Shown: positions 44,255 to 54,098 of the stretch, piece after piece
Numbering within the stretch: position 1 is the stretch's first letter
Layout: each line of letters starts with the position of its first letter
Source: Arthrobacter sp. SDTb3-6
GTDB lineage: Bacteria; Actinomycetota; Actinomycetes; Actinomycetales; Micrococcaceae
Length of the DNA: 64,000 bases
Direction of reading: 5' to 3'
NCBI RefSeq assembly: GCF_013376095.1
Contig: NZ_JAAMFN010000018.1
Location: forward strand, 1-64,000
Translations under genes and position numbers: made by a program
The notes under the pieces: generated by a model
Database searches by the model: none
Told to the model about the DNA's origin: nothing
The model's input: only the letters and a program-made list of their open reading frames with translations

Positions 44255-44690
44255 GCCCGTTTCCGCCACTGCCATTCCGGCAGCCCAACGCGCCACCTCA
44301 GCAGCCCTTTGCCTTGCCGTCGTGTCCGGCATTGCCGGGTTCCTCAACAGCCTGCCGGAGGCGCTGTGGCACGCCGGCACGGACTGCGCCGATGGAGCTC
44401 CGCGACGTCGCAGCCCACCTGGCCGGGGCCCGGGAAGACATCCTCAGCGTCCGCGCCACGCTGCGGCACCGCCAACTTGGACGACGCCGGTACCCCACCT
44501 TGGGGCGTTGGACGCCGCCAACCAGGTGCAGGTGGAGGAAAACCGGGGCCTTACCCCGGCGGACGCTGCCGTCCGCTACGCAGCCGGGGCAGCCAAGGTG
44601 GCATGGCGGCCAGGGCTCGCAAACCCGGCTGTCCGGCGTAGGGCTGACTTTGCCAGCGGGCTCTCCGGAAGGACCCCCGATTCGGGGCTG
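44255..44690 (+). pseudogene. decayed maleylpyruvate isomerase-family (MDMPI) gene
   Basis: Pieces of a mycothiol-dependent maleylpyruvate isomerase N-domain protein in alternating frames. One frame gives GIAGFLNSLPEALWHAGTDC, the next MELRDVAAHLAGAREDILS (the W/LRDVAAHLAGA signature with its zinc-ligand His), then the first frame resumes with GALDAANQVQVEENRGLTPADAAVRYA. At least two frameshifts, and no complete frame survives. It lies 10 bases after the TetR stop on the same strand, an order common for TetR and MDMPI-like genes. Confidence 0.6.
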
Positions 44691-44762
44691 CGCTGCCTGG
44701 CGGGCGACCCGGCGCAGGCGGACCGGCTCGCCGGAACTGCGCGTAGTGTTTTAGGCCGCGGA

Positions 44763-45554
44763 TCAGGGCCGATGGGCGTAGATTTCCACCGGTGCCAGCA
44801 GGCCCGCGCGGAAGGCGTCCAGAAGATTGCCCAGCGCCGGCCCTGCCAGCCCCAGCGGGGCGCCGCCATCGAGGGCCCGCTCCAGGAAGGCGATGCCCTC
44901 CGCGAGCGGCTTGGCCTCACTGTCCACCTCGAGGCCCGCCTGGCCCATGGCATCGCTGTAGGCCAGGGGCGGCTGCGGGAACGATGTCTCCCTGGTGGCG
45001 GCCCACGGCAGCGGGTAGGCCTCGATCCCGCCGCCCGCCAGCATGATGTCGTACACGGCCAGGACGCCGCCCGGGCGCAGGACACGGGCGGCCTCGGCCA
45101 ACAGCCGGTCCTTGTCGCGGATGTTCATGCCCACATGGATCACCACGGCGGCGTCGAAGGAGCCGTCCGCCACCGGCAGGTCCAGGGCGCTGCCTTGGGT
45201 GAACTGCACGGAACTGACCAGCCCCGTGCGTTCGGTGAGACTTCTGGCGGCCGCCACGAACTCCGGCGTGAGGTCCACGCCGTGCACGTCGGCACCAAAT
45301 TCGCCGGCCAGGTGGCGGGCCACCCCGCCCAGTCCGGAACCGATGTCCAGCACACGCGTCCCGGCCTCGATTCCGGCCCGCTCCGCCACCCGCGAGGTGG
45401 CGGCGCGGCCGCCGATGTGGAGCTGGTCGGTCCCGCGCAGTTCCGCCGGCGCAAAGTGCGCCGGATCGCCGCCGGCGTTGCGCACCACGGCCAGCAGCCG
45501 TTCCAGGACGTCGGCGCCGCCATAGTGCGCGGCCACCGATTCTTCGTAATCCAT
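44763..45554 (-). CDS. SAM-dependent methyltransferase (class I)
   Basis: 263 residues. AdoMet motif I VLDIGSGLGGVARHLAGEFGADVHGVDLTPEF, motif II FTQGSALDLPVADGSFDAAVVIHVGMNI, motif III AARVLRPGGVLAVYDIM. N-terminal YEESVAAHYGGADVLERLLA and the DxxHIGG-like LHIGGRAATSRVA resemble sarcosine/dimethylglycine methyltransferase-like proteins, so a small-molecule acceptor is likely. Start ATG 45554 (MDYEESVAAHY); the frame upstream runs into a repeat element. Confidence 0.85.
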   Translation of the reverse strand: MDYEESVAAHYGGADVLERLLAVVRNAGGDPAHFAPAELRGTDQLHIGGRAATSRVAERAGIEAGTRVLDIGSGLGGVARHLAGEFGADVHGVDLTPEFVAAARSLTERTGLVSSVQFTQGSALDLPVADGSFDAAVVIHVGMNIRDKDRLLAEAARVLRPGGVLAVYDIMLAGGGIEAYPLPWAATRETSFPQPPLAYSDAMGQAGLEVDSEAKPLAEGIAFLERALDGGAPLGLAGPALGNLLDAFRAGLLAPVEIYAHRP

Positions 45555-45608
45555 GACGCCTCCAGCTGCTGTGAACCCCGTGGCAAGTGATCCTACTCCG
45601 CGACCCCA

Positions 45609-45662
45609 GACGCTCGGTTGCAATCGGGGCGTTTTTTCCCAACGCCCGGTTGCAACCGGGGG
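45609..45662. repeat. third site of the CGGTTGCAACCG repeat, terminator-like
   Basis: GACGCTCGGTTGCAATCGGGGCGTTTTTT (from 45609) is one repeat unit followed by six T, and AACGCCCGGTTGCAACCGGGGG follows at 45641-45662. It sits directly downstream of the XPB helicase gene on the reverse strand and upstream of the methyltransferase gene. The ACGC/GCGT outer arms with a T-run make the first copy look like an intrinsic terminator on the forward strand; on the reverse strand the A-run precedes it. Confidence 0.8.
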
Positions 45663-45668
45663 TTGGAG

Positions 45669-47327
45669 TTAGGGGGCGTCGATGATGCGGTACGCGTAGC
45701 CTTGCTCGGCGAGGAAGCGCTGGCGCTTGGCGGCAAAGCCGGCGTCGACAGTGTCCCGCGCCACCAGCGTGTAAAAGCGCGCTGTGCGGCCGTCGGCCTT
45801 GGGGCGCATGAGCCGGCCCAGCCGCTGCGCCTCCTCCTGCCGGGAGCCGAAGGACCCCGAGACCTGGATGGCCACGGACGCCTCGGGCAGGTCGATGGAA
45901 AAGTTGGCCACTTTGGAAACCACGAGGGTGTGGATGAGCCCGCGCCGGAACTCGTCAAACAGCCGCTCGCGTTCCCGCACCGACGTTTCACCCTTGATCA
46001 GCGGCGCGCCGAGCCGTTCGGCAATCTCGTCGAGCTGGTCGATGTACTGCCCGATCACCAGCAGCTGCTCGCCTGCATGCTCGGCCGCCAGCCGTTCCAC
46101 GACGGCGGACTTGCTCTCGCTGGAGGCGCACAGGCGGTACTTGTCGGCGTCGTCCGCCATGGCGTAGGCCATGCGTTCGTCCTGCGGCAGGTCGATCCGG
46201 ACCTCCACGCAGTCCGCCGGGGCAATGTATCCCTGCGCCTCGATGTCCTTCCACGGGGCGTCGTACCGCTTGGGCCCGATCAGCGAGAACACCTCGCCCT
46301 CGCGGCCGTCCTCCCGCACCAGCGTGGCGGTCAGGCCCAACCGGCGGCGGGCCTGCAGGTCGGCGGTCATGCGGAAGATGGGGGCCGGGAGCAGGTGGAC
46401 CTCGTCATAGATGATCAGCCCCCAGTCGTTGTCATTGAGCAGTTCCAGGTGCGGGTGGAGTCCGCCGCGGCGCACCGTCAGCACCTGGTAGGTGGCGATG
46501 GTGACGGGCCGGACCTCCTTGGCGGATCCGGAGTATTCGCCAATCTCAGCCTCCGTCAGGGACGTCCGTTTCAGCAGCTCGGCTTTCCACTGCCGGGCGG
46601 AGACGGTGTTGGTGACCAGGATCAGGGTGGTGGTGCCGGAGACGGCCATGGCCGCGGCGCCCACAATGGTCTTCCCGGCCCCGCAGGGCAGCACCACCAC
46701 GCCCGAGCCGCCCGCGCAAAAGTTCTCCACGGCCAGGTTTTGGTAGGGGCGCAGCGACCACGCCCCGTCCTTGGGCGGCACGGCGTCGGCATCCCCGGCG
46801 GTCAGGGCAATGGGGTGCGGGGTGCCGTCAACGTAGCCGGCCAGGTCCTCCGCGGGCCAGCCGGCCCGGAGCAGCAGCTGCTTGAGCGCCCCGCGCTGGG
46901 AGGAGTGCACCACCACTGTCAGCGGGTCGATCCGCGGCCCCAGCAGAGGGCCGATCTTCTTGGCGTGGACCACCTCCTCCAACACGGGAAAATCGGTGGT
47001 GCGCATGACCAGCCCGTGGACGGGGTCCTTTTCCAGGCGCAGCCGCCCGTACCGGGACATGACCTCCGCAATGTCGATCAGCAGCGGATGCGGCACGGGG
47101 AAGCGCGAGTACTTCAGCAGCGTGTCCAGGACCTGCTCGGCGTCCAGCCCGGCGGCCCGCGCGTTCCACAGGCCCAGCGGCGTGATCCGGTAGCTGTGCA
47201 TGTGTTCCGGCGCGCGCTCCAGCTCGGCAAAGGCCGCAATGGCGTGCCTTGCCTCGGTGGCCTGCGGGTGCGCCGTCTCCAGCAGGATGGTCTTGTCGCT
47301 TTGGACTATCAACGGCCCGTCGTTCAT
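45669..47327 (-). CDS. XPB-type DNA repair helicase
   Basis: 552-residue SF2 helicase of the bacterial XPB group. Walker A GAGKT (216-220, Lys219), motif II DEVH (308-311), the XPB-specific RED motif (338-340, VREDGREG), and motif VI QRLGRLMRPK. An N-terminal damage-recognition-like segment (~1-150) precedes the motor. In eukaryotes XPB opens DNA in transcription-coupled repair; bacterial members unwind DNA 3'-5', but their in vivo role is less certain. Overlaps by four bases (ATGA) with the large upstream gene. Confidence 0.93.
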   Translation of the reverse strand: MNDGPLIVQSDKTILLETAHPQATEARHAIAAFAELERAPEHMHSYRITPLGLWNARAAGLDAEQVLDTLLKYSRFPVPHPLLIDIAEVMSRYGRLRLEKDPVHGLVMRTTDFPVLEEVVHAKKIGPLLGPRIDPLTVVVHSSQRGALKQLLLRAGWPAEDLAGYVDGTPHPIALTAGDADAVPPKDGAWSLRPYQNLAVENFCAGGSGVVVLPCGAGKTIVGAAAMAVSGTTTLILVTNTVSARQWKAELLKRTSLTEAEIGEYSGSAKEVRPVTIATYQVLTVRRGGLHPHLELLNDNDWGLIIYDEVHLLPAPIFRMTADLQARRRLGLTATLVREDGREGEVFSLIGPKRYDAPWKDIEAQGYIAPADCVEVRIDLPQDERMAYAMADDADKYRLCASSESKSAVVERLAAEHAGEQLLVIGQYIDQLDEIAERLGAPLIKGETSVRERERLFDEFRRGLIHTLVVSKVANFSIDLPEASVAIQVSGSFGSRQEEAQRLGRLMRPKADGRTARFYTLVARDTVDAGFAAKRQRFLAEQGYAYRIIDAP

Positions 47328-49927
47328 GCCCTGCCCTTCGTCCCTGTGCCTTCGATCAATTCCACGTCCATGACCCTGTGGAGGCTGAAAACGCGTTCGC
47401 TGTCCCGCCCGGGGTCGAACGCCCGCACCCGCCCCTCCGCGACGGTCGACGGGTGCACGCGCAGCCTTTCAGGCCGGCCTTCGCCGCTGACGGTGGTCAG
47501 CCAGACATCGGCCCTGTCCCGGATGGCGCGCTGCAGCTGCTCCCGGACCAGGGCGGGCGCAGCCTCCCCCCGCCCCGGCGTCCATGCCGGACGGCTGCGC
47601 AGCACGGCCAGCTGTGCCTCTGCCGCACCCCGGGGATGGCCGACGCCGTTCCCCGCCTCCCGCCGTTGGGCGGCCGCCGCGCCGTCCCCCGGGGTTTCGG
47701 CGGCGGGGGTTTGGGCGGCGGGGTCCCCGGCGTCGGGTGCATCGTCGGTCCTGCCTGCATCCGTCCCGTATTCGGCGGCCAGCAGGCGGGCGGCCTCGTA
47801 CGGTGCCAATGCCTGGTGCGGTACGGCAGGGGCGGCGCGCCAGGCCCTGCCGGCGGGCCGGTCCGGTTCCGCCGCGGCCAGGTCCCCGGACAGGGAAGGG
47901 GAGTGCCCGGCGTCGAGCATTTCCCGGGCCAGGTCGGCCGGCGCCAGGGCAGAGACGGCCACGGTGGGCGAGACGGCCGTGAGCTGCAGGCGGGCGGCCC
48001 GGTCCCCGGCCAACAGCTCCGCCATCAGCGCCGGATCCTCCGTGCTCACCACGGCCGAGGCGGCGCCCAACGTGAAACGGCCGTGGCGTGAGTCGGCATC
48101 CGCAATGAGGTACGCCAGCGGCTGCGGCACGGACGTGGCCGAGTGCGCGGCCAGGAACTCCATGATCCCGGCCCCGGTGCGGCCGGCGGCCAGGGCCCGC
48201 CGGATCGAGGCGGGCGTGAAGCGGTACACGCCCGCCGTGCCCCGGCCCTCCGGCTCGGCGAGCAGGGACAGCTCCGCGGAGAGGGCCGGCGAGAGGTAGC
48301 CCGGCGCCACGGCGGTGAGGTCGCCCTGCAACAGGACATGTTCCACCGGGTCCGGCAGGGCGGCGGCCAGCAGGTCCAGGGCGCCGTCCCAGTCGCGCTC
48401 GATCACGGCCAGGCCCAGTTCCGTCAGCGCGGAGGCCCCGGTCAGGCCCAGGATCTCGGCCTCGGCCAGGAAACCGGCCAGGGCCCTGGCGATCCGGCGG
48501 GCCGGGCGCGGGTGGTGCCAGGCGTAATGCTCCAGGACCTGTTCCGGGGTGGGTGCCGGAACCATGCCGGGCTGTGCAGGAGCCTGCTGCTCCGTCGGGG
48601 CCGTTGGGGCGTTCGCTGCAGTGCCCCGGTGCAGGGTGGCGAGCACCTGCAGGGAGGTGGCGCGCAGTGCCGGCGCGTCCGCGCGGTGCGCCTCGCCGGC
48701 CAGCACGTTGACGGCAGGGGAGCCGGTGCCCACGAGCGAGGGCAGCCGGGCGGCGTCGAGCCAGGCGGAGGCCAGCCACAGCCACTGCTCGGCGCGGTCG
48801 CGCGGGCGCCAGCCCGACGCCGTGGCCTTCCACAGCGAGGTGTCCGGATCCAGCGTGATGAGCTTCGCCATGGCAGCCAACTCCAGATAAAAGTACGACT
48901 GTGCCATTTCAATTTCGAGGTCCCTGGCCAGGGCGCGCACGGCCCGCACGCCAACCCCTCCGGCCCGCAACGTGGCCAGCGGCGCGCCTTCCACGGAATC
49001 CAGCAGCCGGCCCATTGTCCGCAGCACGGCGGCGACCGCTCCCAAGGCCGCGTTGTCGCGCAACGCAGTGCGGACCTGCGCAACGGGGGTGCCGGGCGGT
49101 TCGGGTGCAAAGCGGGCCACCACCTTGCCGTGCCGCAGCAGCAGGCCCACCTCGCGGGGCAGCTCCACGTGGTCGTCGTCGACGGGAACCAGCAGGCCGT
49201 GCCCCAGCAGCCAGTTGACGGCCCCGCCTCCTTCTCCGGGGTCACACGGGCTGTCCGGGCCGCCGGGGTCGCGCAGGGCATGCCCCACCCGGCCCAGGGG
49301 GCCGGCGCCAAACTTGGCCAGCAGTTCCGCGGTGCCATCCGGTGCGCCCGCCAGCAACCGGGCAGGGTCCGTGTAAGAGCAGAGGTGGCGGTGCAGCGCA
49401 GCCGCGGGCCCGGCCGTCGTGCCGGGCAGCTGCAGGGCCGCCGCGATCCCGGCCAGCCGGTCCCGGCAGCCGGGGAGGGAATCGGCCAGTTCGGCATAGC
49501 TGCGTCCCAGACCGGCCGGGTGTGCGCCCAACACCTCACGCAGCGAGGTGACGGGCAGGAAAAGCCGGGGGCCGGCGTCGTCCGTCCCCCGGGGTGTAGG
49601 GAGCACCAGGGCCAGCCCGTGCAGTTCCGCGAGGAGCGCCTCCACATCCCCGGGCGTGGCGCCGCCCACGGCGTCGGCCAGCTGTTCGGCGGTGGCGCCC
49701 GACTCGGGACCGGCCGTGACCACCAGTGCGGTCAGGACCTGCAGCTGCGGCTGGTTCAGCCGGTCCAGGGCGCGTGAGAGCCCGGCCCGGCTGGAGGCAC
49801 GGGCGGCGAGGGCGGCGAAATCGGCGGCCGGGGGATCCATCAGCTCCGGGCGCAGCGAAAGCAGCCGCAGCAGCGAGGGATCGGGCCGGGCAGCAAGGTC
49901 GGAAATCAGGAGCCGCAAGGTGGACAT
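47324..49927 (-). CDS. XPB/Ssl2-like helicase-associated protein
   Basis: 867-residue protein without Walker motifs. N-terminal LRLLISDLAARPDPSLLRLLSLRPELMDPPAADFAALAARASSRAG and repeated winged-helix-like segments; the C-terminal third has VEHVLLQGDLTAVAPGYLSP and YLIADADSRHGRFTLGAASAVVST, the pattern of the 'helicase C-terminal 3' domain seen in XPB N-terminal regions. Always paired with XPB in actinobacteria as far as I know. Poly-Pro/Ala linkers at ~460-480 and ~730-760. Probably the DNA-recognition or regulatory subunit of the helicase. Confidence 0.85.
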   Translation of the reverse strand: MSTLRLLISDLAARPDPSLLRLLSLRPELMDPPAADFAALAARASSRAGLSRALDRLNQPQLQVLTALVVTAGPESGATAEQLADAVGGATPGDVEALLAELHGLALVLPTPRGTDDAGPRLFLPVTSLREVLGAHPAGLGRSYAELADSLPGCRDRLAGIAAALQLPGTTAGPAAALHRHLCSYTDPARLLAGAPDGTAELLAKFGAGPLGRVGHALRDPGGPDSPCDPGEGGGAVNWLLGHGLLVPVDDDHVELPREVGLLLRHGKVVARFAPEPPGTPVAQVRTALRDNAALGAVAAVLRTMGRLLDSVEGAPLATLRAGGVGVRAVRALARDLEIEMAQSYFYLELAAMAKLITLDPDTSLWKATASGWRPRDRAEQWLWLASAWLDAARLPSLVGTGSPAVNVLAGEAHRADAPALRATSLQVLATLHRGTAANAPTAPTEQQAPAQPGMVPAPTPEQVLEHYAWHHPRPARRIARALAGFLAEAEILGLTGASALTELGLAVIERDWDGALDLLAAALPDPVEHVLLQGDLTAVAPGYLSPALSAELSLLAEPEGRGTAGVYRFTPASIRRALAAGRTGAGIMEFLAAHSATSVPQPLAYLIADADSRHGRFTLGAASAVVSTEDPALMAELLAGDRAARLQLTAVSPTVAVSALAPADLAREMLDAGHSPSLSGDLAAAEPDRPAGRAWRAAPAVPHQALAPYEAARLLAAEYGTDAGRTDDAPDAGDPAAQTPAAETPGDGAAAAQRREAGNGVGHPRGAAEAQLAVLRSRPAWTPGRGEAAPALVREQLQRAIRDRADVWLTTVSGEGRPERLRVHPSTVAEGRVRAFDPGRDSERVFSLHRVMDVELIEGTGTKGRA

Positions 49928-49978
49928 CAGCTCAACGCTACCGCGAAAAGCCGCCGCGGGACCGCCGGTGCGGGGAAG

Positions 49979-50224
49979 CTAAAGGCGCCGGCGCCTGGAC
50001 ACGGCATGGATGACACTGCCGCCCATCATGATGAACGCGGCGGGCAGGCAAAGCATGGCAACCCACGTGTAGCCGGTCCAAGGCTCCCCGCCGGCCCATT
50101 TCGTCAGCAGCAAAATGGCCAGGGCGGCCACCCCTGCCAATGCCAGCACGAGGGCTGCGAGATTGAAGGCCTGCCAGCCCCGGCCGTCGGAGGCAGGTGC
50201 CGTGTTGTGGGAGCTCATGGCCAT
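49979..50224 (-). CDS. small two-helix membrane protein, unknown function
   Basis: 81 residues (MAMSSHNTAPASDGRGW start; ATG 50218 is an equal alternative). Two membrane segments: FNLAALVLALAGVAALAILLLT and YTWVAMLCLPAAFIMMGGSVIHAV, then a basic tail SRRRRL. The sequence TTAGCGTTATGG just ahead may be a -10 box of a leaderless transcript. I do not recognise a family. It lies 50 bases ahead of the XPB-partner gene on the same strand but no coupling is visible. Confidence 0.6.
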   Translation of the reverse strand: MAMSSHNTAPASDGRGWQAFNLAALVLALAGVAALAILLLTKWAGGEPWTGYTWVAMLCLPAAFIMMGGSVIHAVSRRRRL

Positions 50225-50418
50225 AACGCTAACAGCGGACAGTGGCGGCACAAAGCGCGCCGGCATTCTAAGGACGCGGTAACCTTGAAGGGAATGGACC
50301 AGCACGCCCCGAACCTGTTTGCACCGGCCGCACATTTCACGGCCACGGGTGCGCACGGCCCTCCGCCGCGCAGGTCCCCGGCGTGATCCCGACAGATGAA
50401 ATATACGAGGTAAAGCAA

Positions 50419-50799
50419 GTGCCGATCGGCAAAGTGAAGTGGTACGACAATGAAAAGGGCTTCGGCATCCTGACCGCCGACGACGGCCGGGAAGTCTTTC
50501 TGCGCGCCAACGCCCTGCCAGCCGACGCCGGTGACATCAAGCCCGGCATGCGCATGGAATTTGGCGTGGCCGACGGCCGCAAGGGTGCCCAGGCCATGGC
50601 CGCAAAGCTTCTGGACCGGGGCCAGTCCGTGGCCAAGGCCAAGCGCATGCCGGCCCGTGACCTCGCCCCGATCGTGCAGGACCTGGTGACCTTGCTGGAA
50701 CATTCAGTGGGATCCCTGACCAACGGCAAGTACCCGGAAGGCGACGCGGGCAAGATTGCCGCAGCGTTGCGCAAGGTTGCCGACAACTTCGACGCATAA
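50419..50799 (+). CDS. cold-shock-domain protein with C-terminal extension
   Basis: 126 residues. The N-terminal 65 residues are a CSD: GKVKWYDNEKGFGIL (RNP1 KGFGIL) and REVFLRANAL (RNP2-like EVFLR, with Leu-Arg in place of the usual Val-His), so RNA/ssDNA binding. A helical C-terminal half (PARDLAPIVQDLVTLLEHSVGSLTNGKYPEGDAGKIAAALRKVADNFD) distinguishes it from the ~67-residue CspA type. GTG 50419 follows GAGG by 8 bases; codons further upstream lack domain sequence. Followed after 2 bases by a DUF3027 gene, a conserved actinobacterial pair. Confidence 0.88.
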   Translation: MPIGKVKWYDNEKGFGILTADDGREVFLRANALPADAGDIKPGMRMEFGVADGRKGAQAMAAKLLDRGQSVAKAKRMPARDLAPIVQDLVTLLEHSVGSLTNGKYPEGDAGKIAAALRKVADNFDA

Positions 50800-50801
50800 C
50801 G

Positions 50802-51359
50802 GTGCCCACCATGACCGAACTTCCCACCGAACCAGCCACGCCGTCCACTGGCGGGCCACAGGCCGCGCCGCCGGCAGCCGACGCCCCGCGCCCCGGCGTC
50901 CCGGTCTGGCGGGTCGGCAAGCCCGACGCCTTCCTGGCCACGGCCATCGACGTGGCCCGCAATGCCGTGCTGGACATCGCGACGCCGGAGAACATCGGCG
51001 CGCATGCCGCCGTGCGCAGCGAAGGTGTCCGGACGGTCACGCACCTTTTTGAATGCCTGCTGCCCGGCTACGTCGGCTGGCAGTGGTTCGCCACGCTGGC
51101 CCGCGTCTCCCGTTCCAAGGACGCCACTGTCAACGAGGTGGGGCTGCTCCCCACCAATGGCTCCCTGCTCGCCCCGCCGTGGGTCCCCTGGGCCGAGCGG
51201 GTCCGCCCCGAGGACGCCCAGCCCGACGACGCCGGCACCGAAGACGCCGGTACCGAGGCTGGCGCCGACGCCGCGGGGGACCCTGACGGGGATGTGGACG
51301 CGGAGTCCGGGCACGACGCCGGGTCCCCGGCGGAGGCTGACGGCCCGCCGGAGGACTGA
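50802..51359 (+). CDS. DUF3027-domain protein
   Basis: 185 residues. Core ~35-145: VWRVGKPDAFLATAIDVARNAVLDIATPENIGAH, the repeated-aromatic FECLLPGYVGWQWFATLARVSRSKDATVNEVGLLP and PPWVPWAERVRPED, typical of DUF3027. The last ~45 residues are acidic (Asp/Glu/Ala/Gly) and disordered. GTG 50802 lies right after the cold-shock gene stop; ATG 50811 is the alternative. No biochemical role is known to me; linkage to the cold-shock protein suggests a nucleic-acid context. Confidence 0.85.
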   Translation: MPTMTELPTEPATPSTGGPQAAPPAADAPRPGVPVWRVGKPDAFLATAIDVARNAVLDIATPENIGAHAAVRSEGVRTVTHLFECLLPGYVGWQWFATLARVSRSKDATVNEVGLLPTNGSLLAPPWVPWAERVRPEDAQPDDAGTEDAGTEAGADAAGDPDGDVDAESGHDAGSPAEADGPPED

Positions 51360-51393
51360 GCCGCCGGCCGCGGGCTCCCTTTCGCTGGCCTAT

Positions 51394-51440
51394 GTACATG
51401 TATGGCGGCCCCCGCCCGGCGGAGGCCGCCATACATGTAC
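51394..51440. repeat. perfect 17-bp inverted repeat (stem-loop)
   Basis: GTACATGTATGGCGGCC (51394-51410) and GGCCGCCATACATGTAC (51424-51440), with a 13-base C/G-rich loop. Lies 34 bases after the DUF3027 stop and ahead of the SnoaL-like gene; no T-run beyond TTT. Could be a terminator, an mRNA stabiliser or an operator. Confidence 0.9.
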
Positions 51441-51512
51441 TTTCGGCGGGGCGGTCCGGACTTTCGGGCAGAAAAACCGTGGTTGACGCCGGCCCCGCCG
51501 CAGGAACAAGCT

Positions 51513-51920
51513 GTGTGCATGGATGATGCAGCAGTGGATCTGGTGAGGCGTTTCTATGATTCCGTCGCCGAGCGCGACCTGGCCAAGGCCGAGTCCTGCT
51601 TTGCCCCGGATGCCCGGTGGCACCTGCCGGGGAAGGGGCCCATTGCCGGCGACCACGTGGGGTGGCCGGCCATCCGGGACGAGTTCCTGGTGAAGCTGGG
51701 GCCGCTTTCCGGAGGCACGTTCAAGGCCGAACTGCTGGATGTGGCGGTGGGCGGGCGGTACATCGTGGCCGTCCAGCACGCCACCGGCGACGTTGGCGGG
51801 CGGGTCCTGGACATCACCGGCTGCCAGTTGATGCGTGTGGAGGACGGGCTGATCCGCGAGGTCCGCGGCCACTACTCGGACCAGGAAGCGCTGGACGCGT
51901 TCTGGGAGGAACCCGCCTGA
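51513..51920 (+). CDS. SnoaL-like/NTF2-fold protein
   Basis: About 135 residues with the SnoaL-like pattern: AVDLVRRFYDSVAERDLAKAESCFAPDARWHLPG at the start, then AIRDEFLVKLGPLSGGTFKAELLDVAVGGRYIVAVQHATG and LMRVEDGLIREVRGHYSDQEALDAFW. The fold forms a pocket; members include isomerases, hydrolases and carrier-like proteins, so activity cannot be named. GTG 51513 has AGGAA six bases upstream; ATG 51519 is possible. Confidence 0.82.
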   Translation: MCMDDAAVDLVRRFYDSVAERDLAKAESCFAPDARWHLPGKGPIAGDHVGWPAIRDEFLVKLGPLSGGTFKAELLDVAVGGRYIVAVQHATGDVGGRVLDITGCQLMRVEDGLIREVRGHYSDQEALDAFWEEPA

Positions 51921-51963
51921 CGGAACCCGGCCGCCGTCGAACGTAAACGCCTCAGGGCCCATG

Positions 51964-52010
51964 GCGCAGAAAAGGCGCCCCGCGAACAAGCCGGGGCGCC
52001 TTTTCTGCGC
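51964..52010. terminator. bidirectional terminator between SnoaL-like gene and serC
   Basis: Perfect 19-bp stem GCGCAGAAAAGGCGCCCCG / CGGGGCGCCTTTTCTGCGC with a 9-base loop. The A4/T4 runs inside the stem lie on opposite sides, giving terminator character in both directions for the convergent genes. Confidence 0.9.
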
Positions 52011-52025
52011 TTGGTGGTGGGGCCG

Positions 52026-53402
<1,377 letters not shown>

Positions 53403-54098
53403 GTGACAGATTTGATTGACACAACGGAAATGTATTTGCGCACCATCCTGGAGCTCGAAGAAGAGAACATCGTGGCGCTGCGGGCCCGCATTGCCGAACG
53501 TCTGCACCATTCCGGCCCCACCGTCTCCCAGACCGTCGGGCGGATGGAACGCGACGGCCTGGTCATCGTCTCCGGTGACCGCCACTTGGAACTGACCCCC
53601 GCCGGGCGCGACAAGGCCACGCGCGTCATGCGCAAGCACCGCCTGGCCGAAAGGCTGCTCTCGGACGTCATCGGCCTGGACTGGGCCTATGTGCACGACG
53701 AGGCGTGCCGCTGGGAGCACGTCATGAGCGAGCGGGTCGAGCAGCGGCTGTTCGAACTGCTGGGCAAGCCGGAGGAATCGCCCTACGGCAACCCCATCCC
53801 CGGGCTGGAGGAACTGGGCGGCAACGTGGCCCCCGTCTTCGCCGCGGGCCTGGTCACGCTGGTGGACGCCATGGCCTCCTATTCCCCGGAACAGTCCGTG
53901 ACCATCCACCGGCTCTCCGAGCGCATCCAGGTGGAGCCGGAGCTGCTGACCCAGCTGGACGAGGGTGGGCTGCGTCCCGGCGCCACCATCTCCCTGGCCC
54001 AGGTGGGCGAATACATTTCGGTGCGCGTCCCCGGGATCGACGGCGCGCTTGAGCTGCCGCCCGAGGTCGCCTCCCACGTCTTTGTCTCGATGAGCTAA
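53403..54098 (+). CDS. iron-dependent repressor of the DtxR/IdeR type
   Basis: 231 residues. N-terminal winged helix MYLRTILELEEENIVALRARIAERLHHSGPTVSQTVGRMERDGL; metal site residues at DtxR numbering: Met10, Cys102, Glu105 and His106 in DEACRWEHV, and His in MRKHRLAERLL. A C-terminal SH3-like domain (~150-231) follows NPIPGLEELGG. The match in numbering and the Cys102 ligand indicate an iron, not manganese, regulator of the DtxR/IdeR line. GTG 53403 after AGGAGGA. It could govern the siderophore-interacting protein at 34052, though no iron box was searched. Confidence 0.95.
   Translation: MTDLIDTTEMYLRTILELEEENIVALRARIAERLHHSGPTVSQTVGRMERDGLVIVSGDRHLELTPAGRDKATRVMRKHRLAERLLSDVIGLDWAYVHDEACRWEHVMSERVEQRLFELLGKPEESPYGNPIPGLEELGGNVAPVFAAGLVTLVDAMASYSPEQSVTIHRLSERIQVEPELLTQLDEGGLRPGATISLAQVGEYISVRVPGIDGALELPPEVASHVFVSMS

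Noticed and set aside
44220-45590. 456-residue forward frame over the decayed isomerase gene and methyltransferase
   Set aside because: Its second half is antisense to a good methyltransferase; only the first part contains real but frameshifted sequence.
51394-51440. Insertion-sequence terminal repeat
   Set aside because: Arms are 13 bases apart, with no transposase between or beside them.
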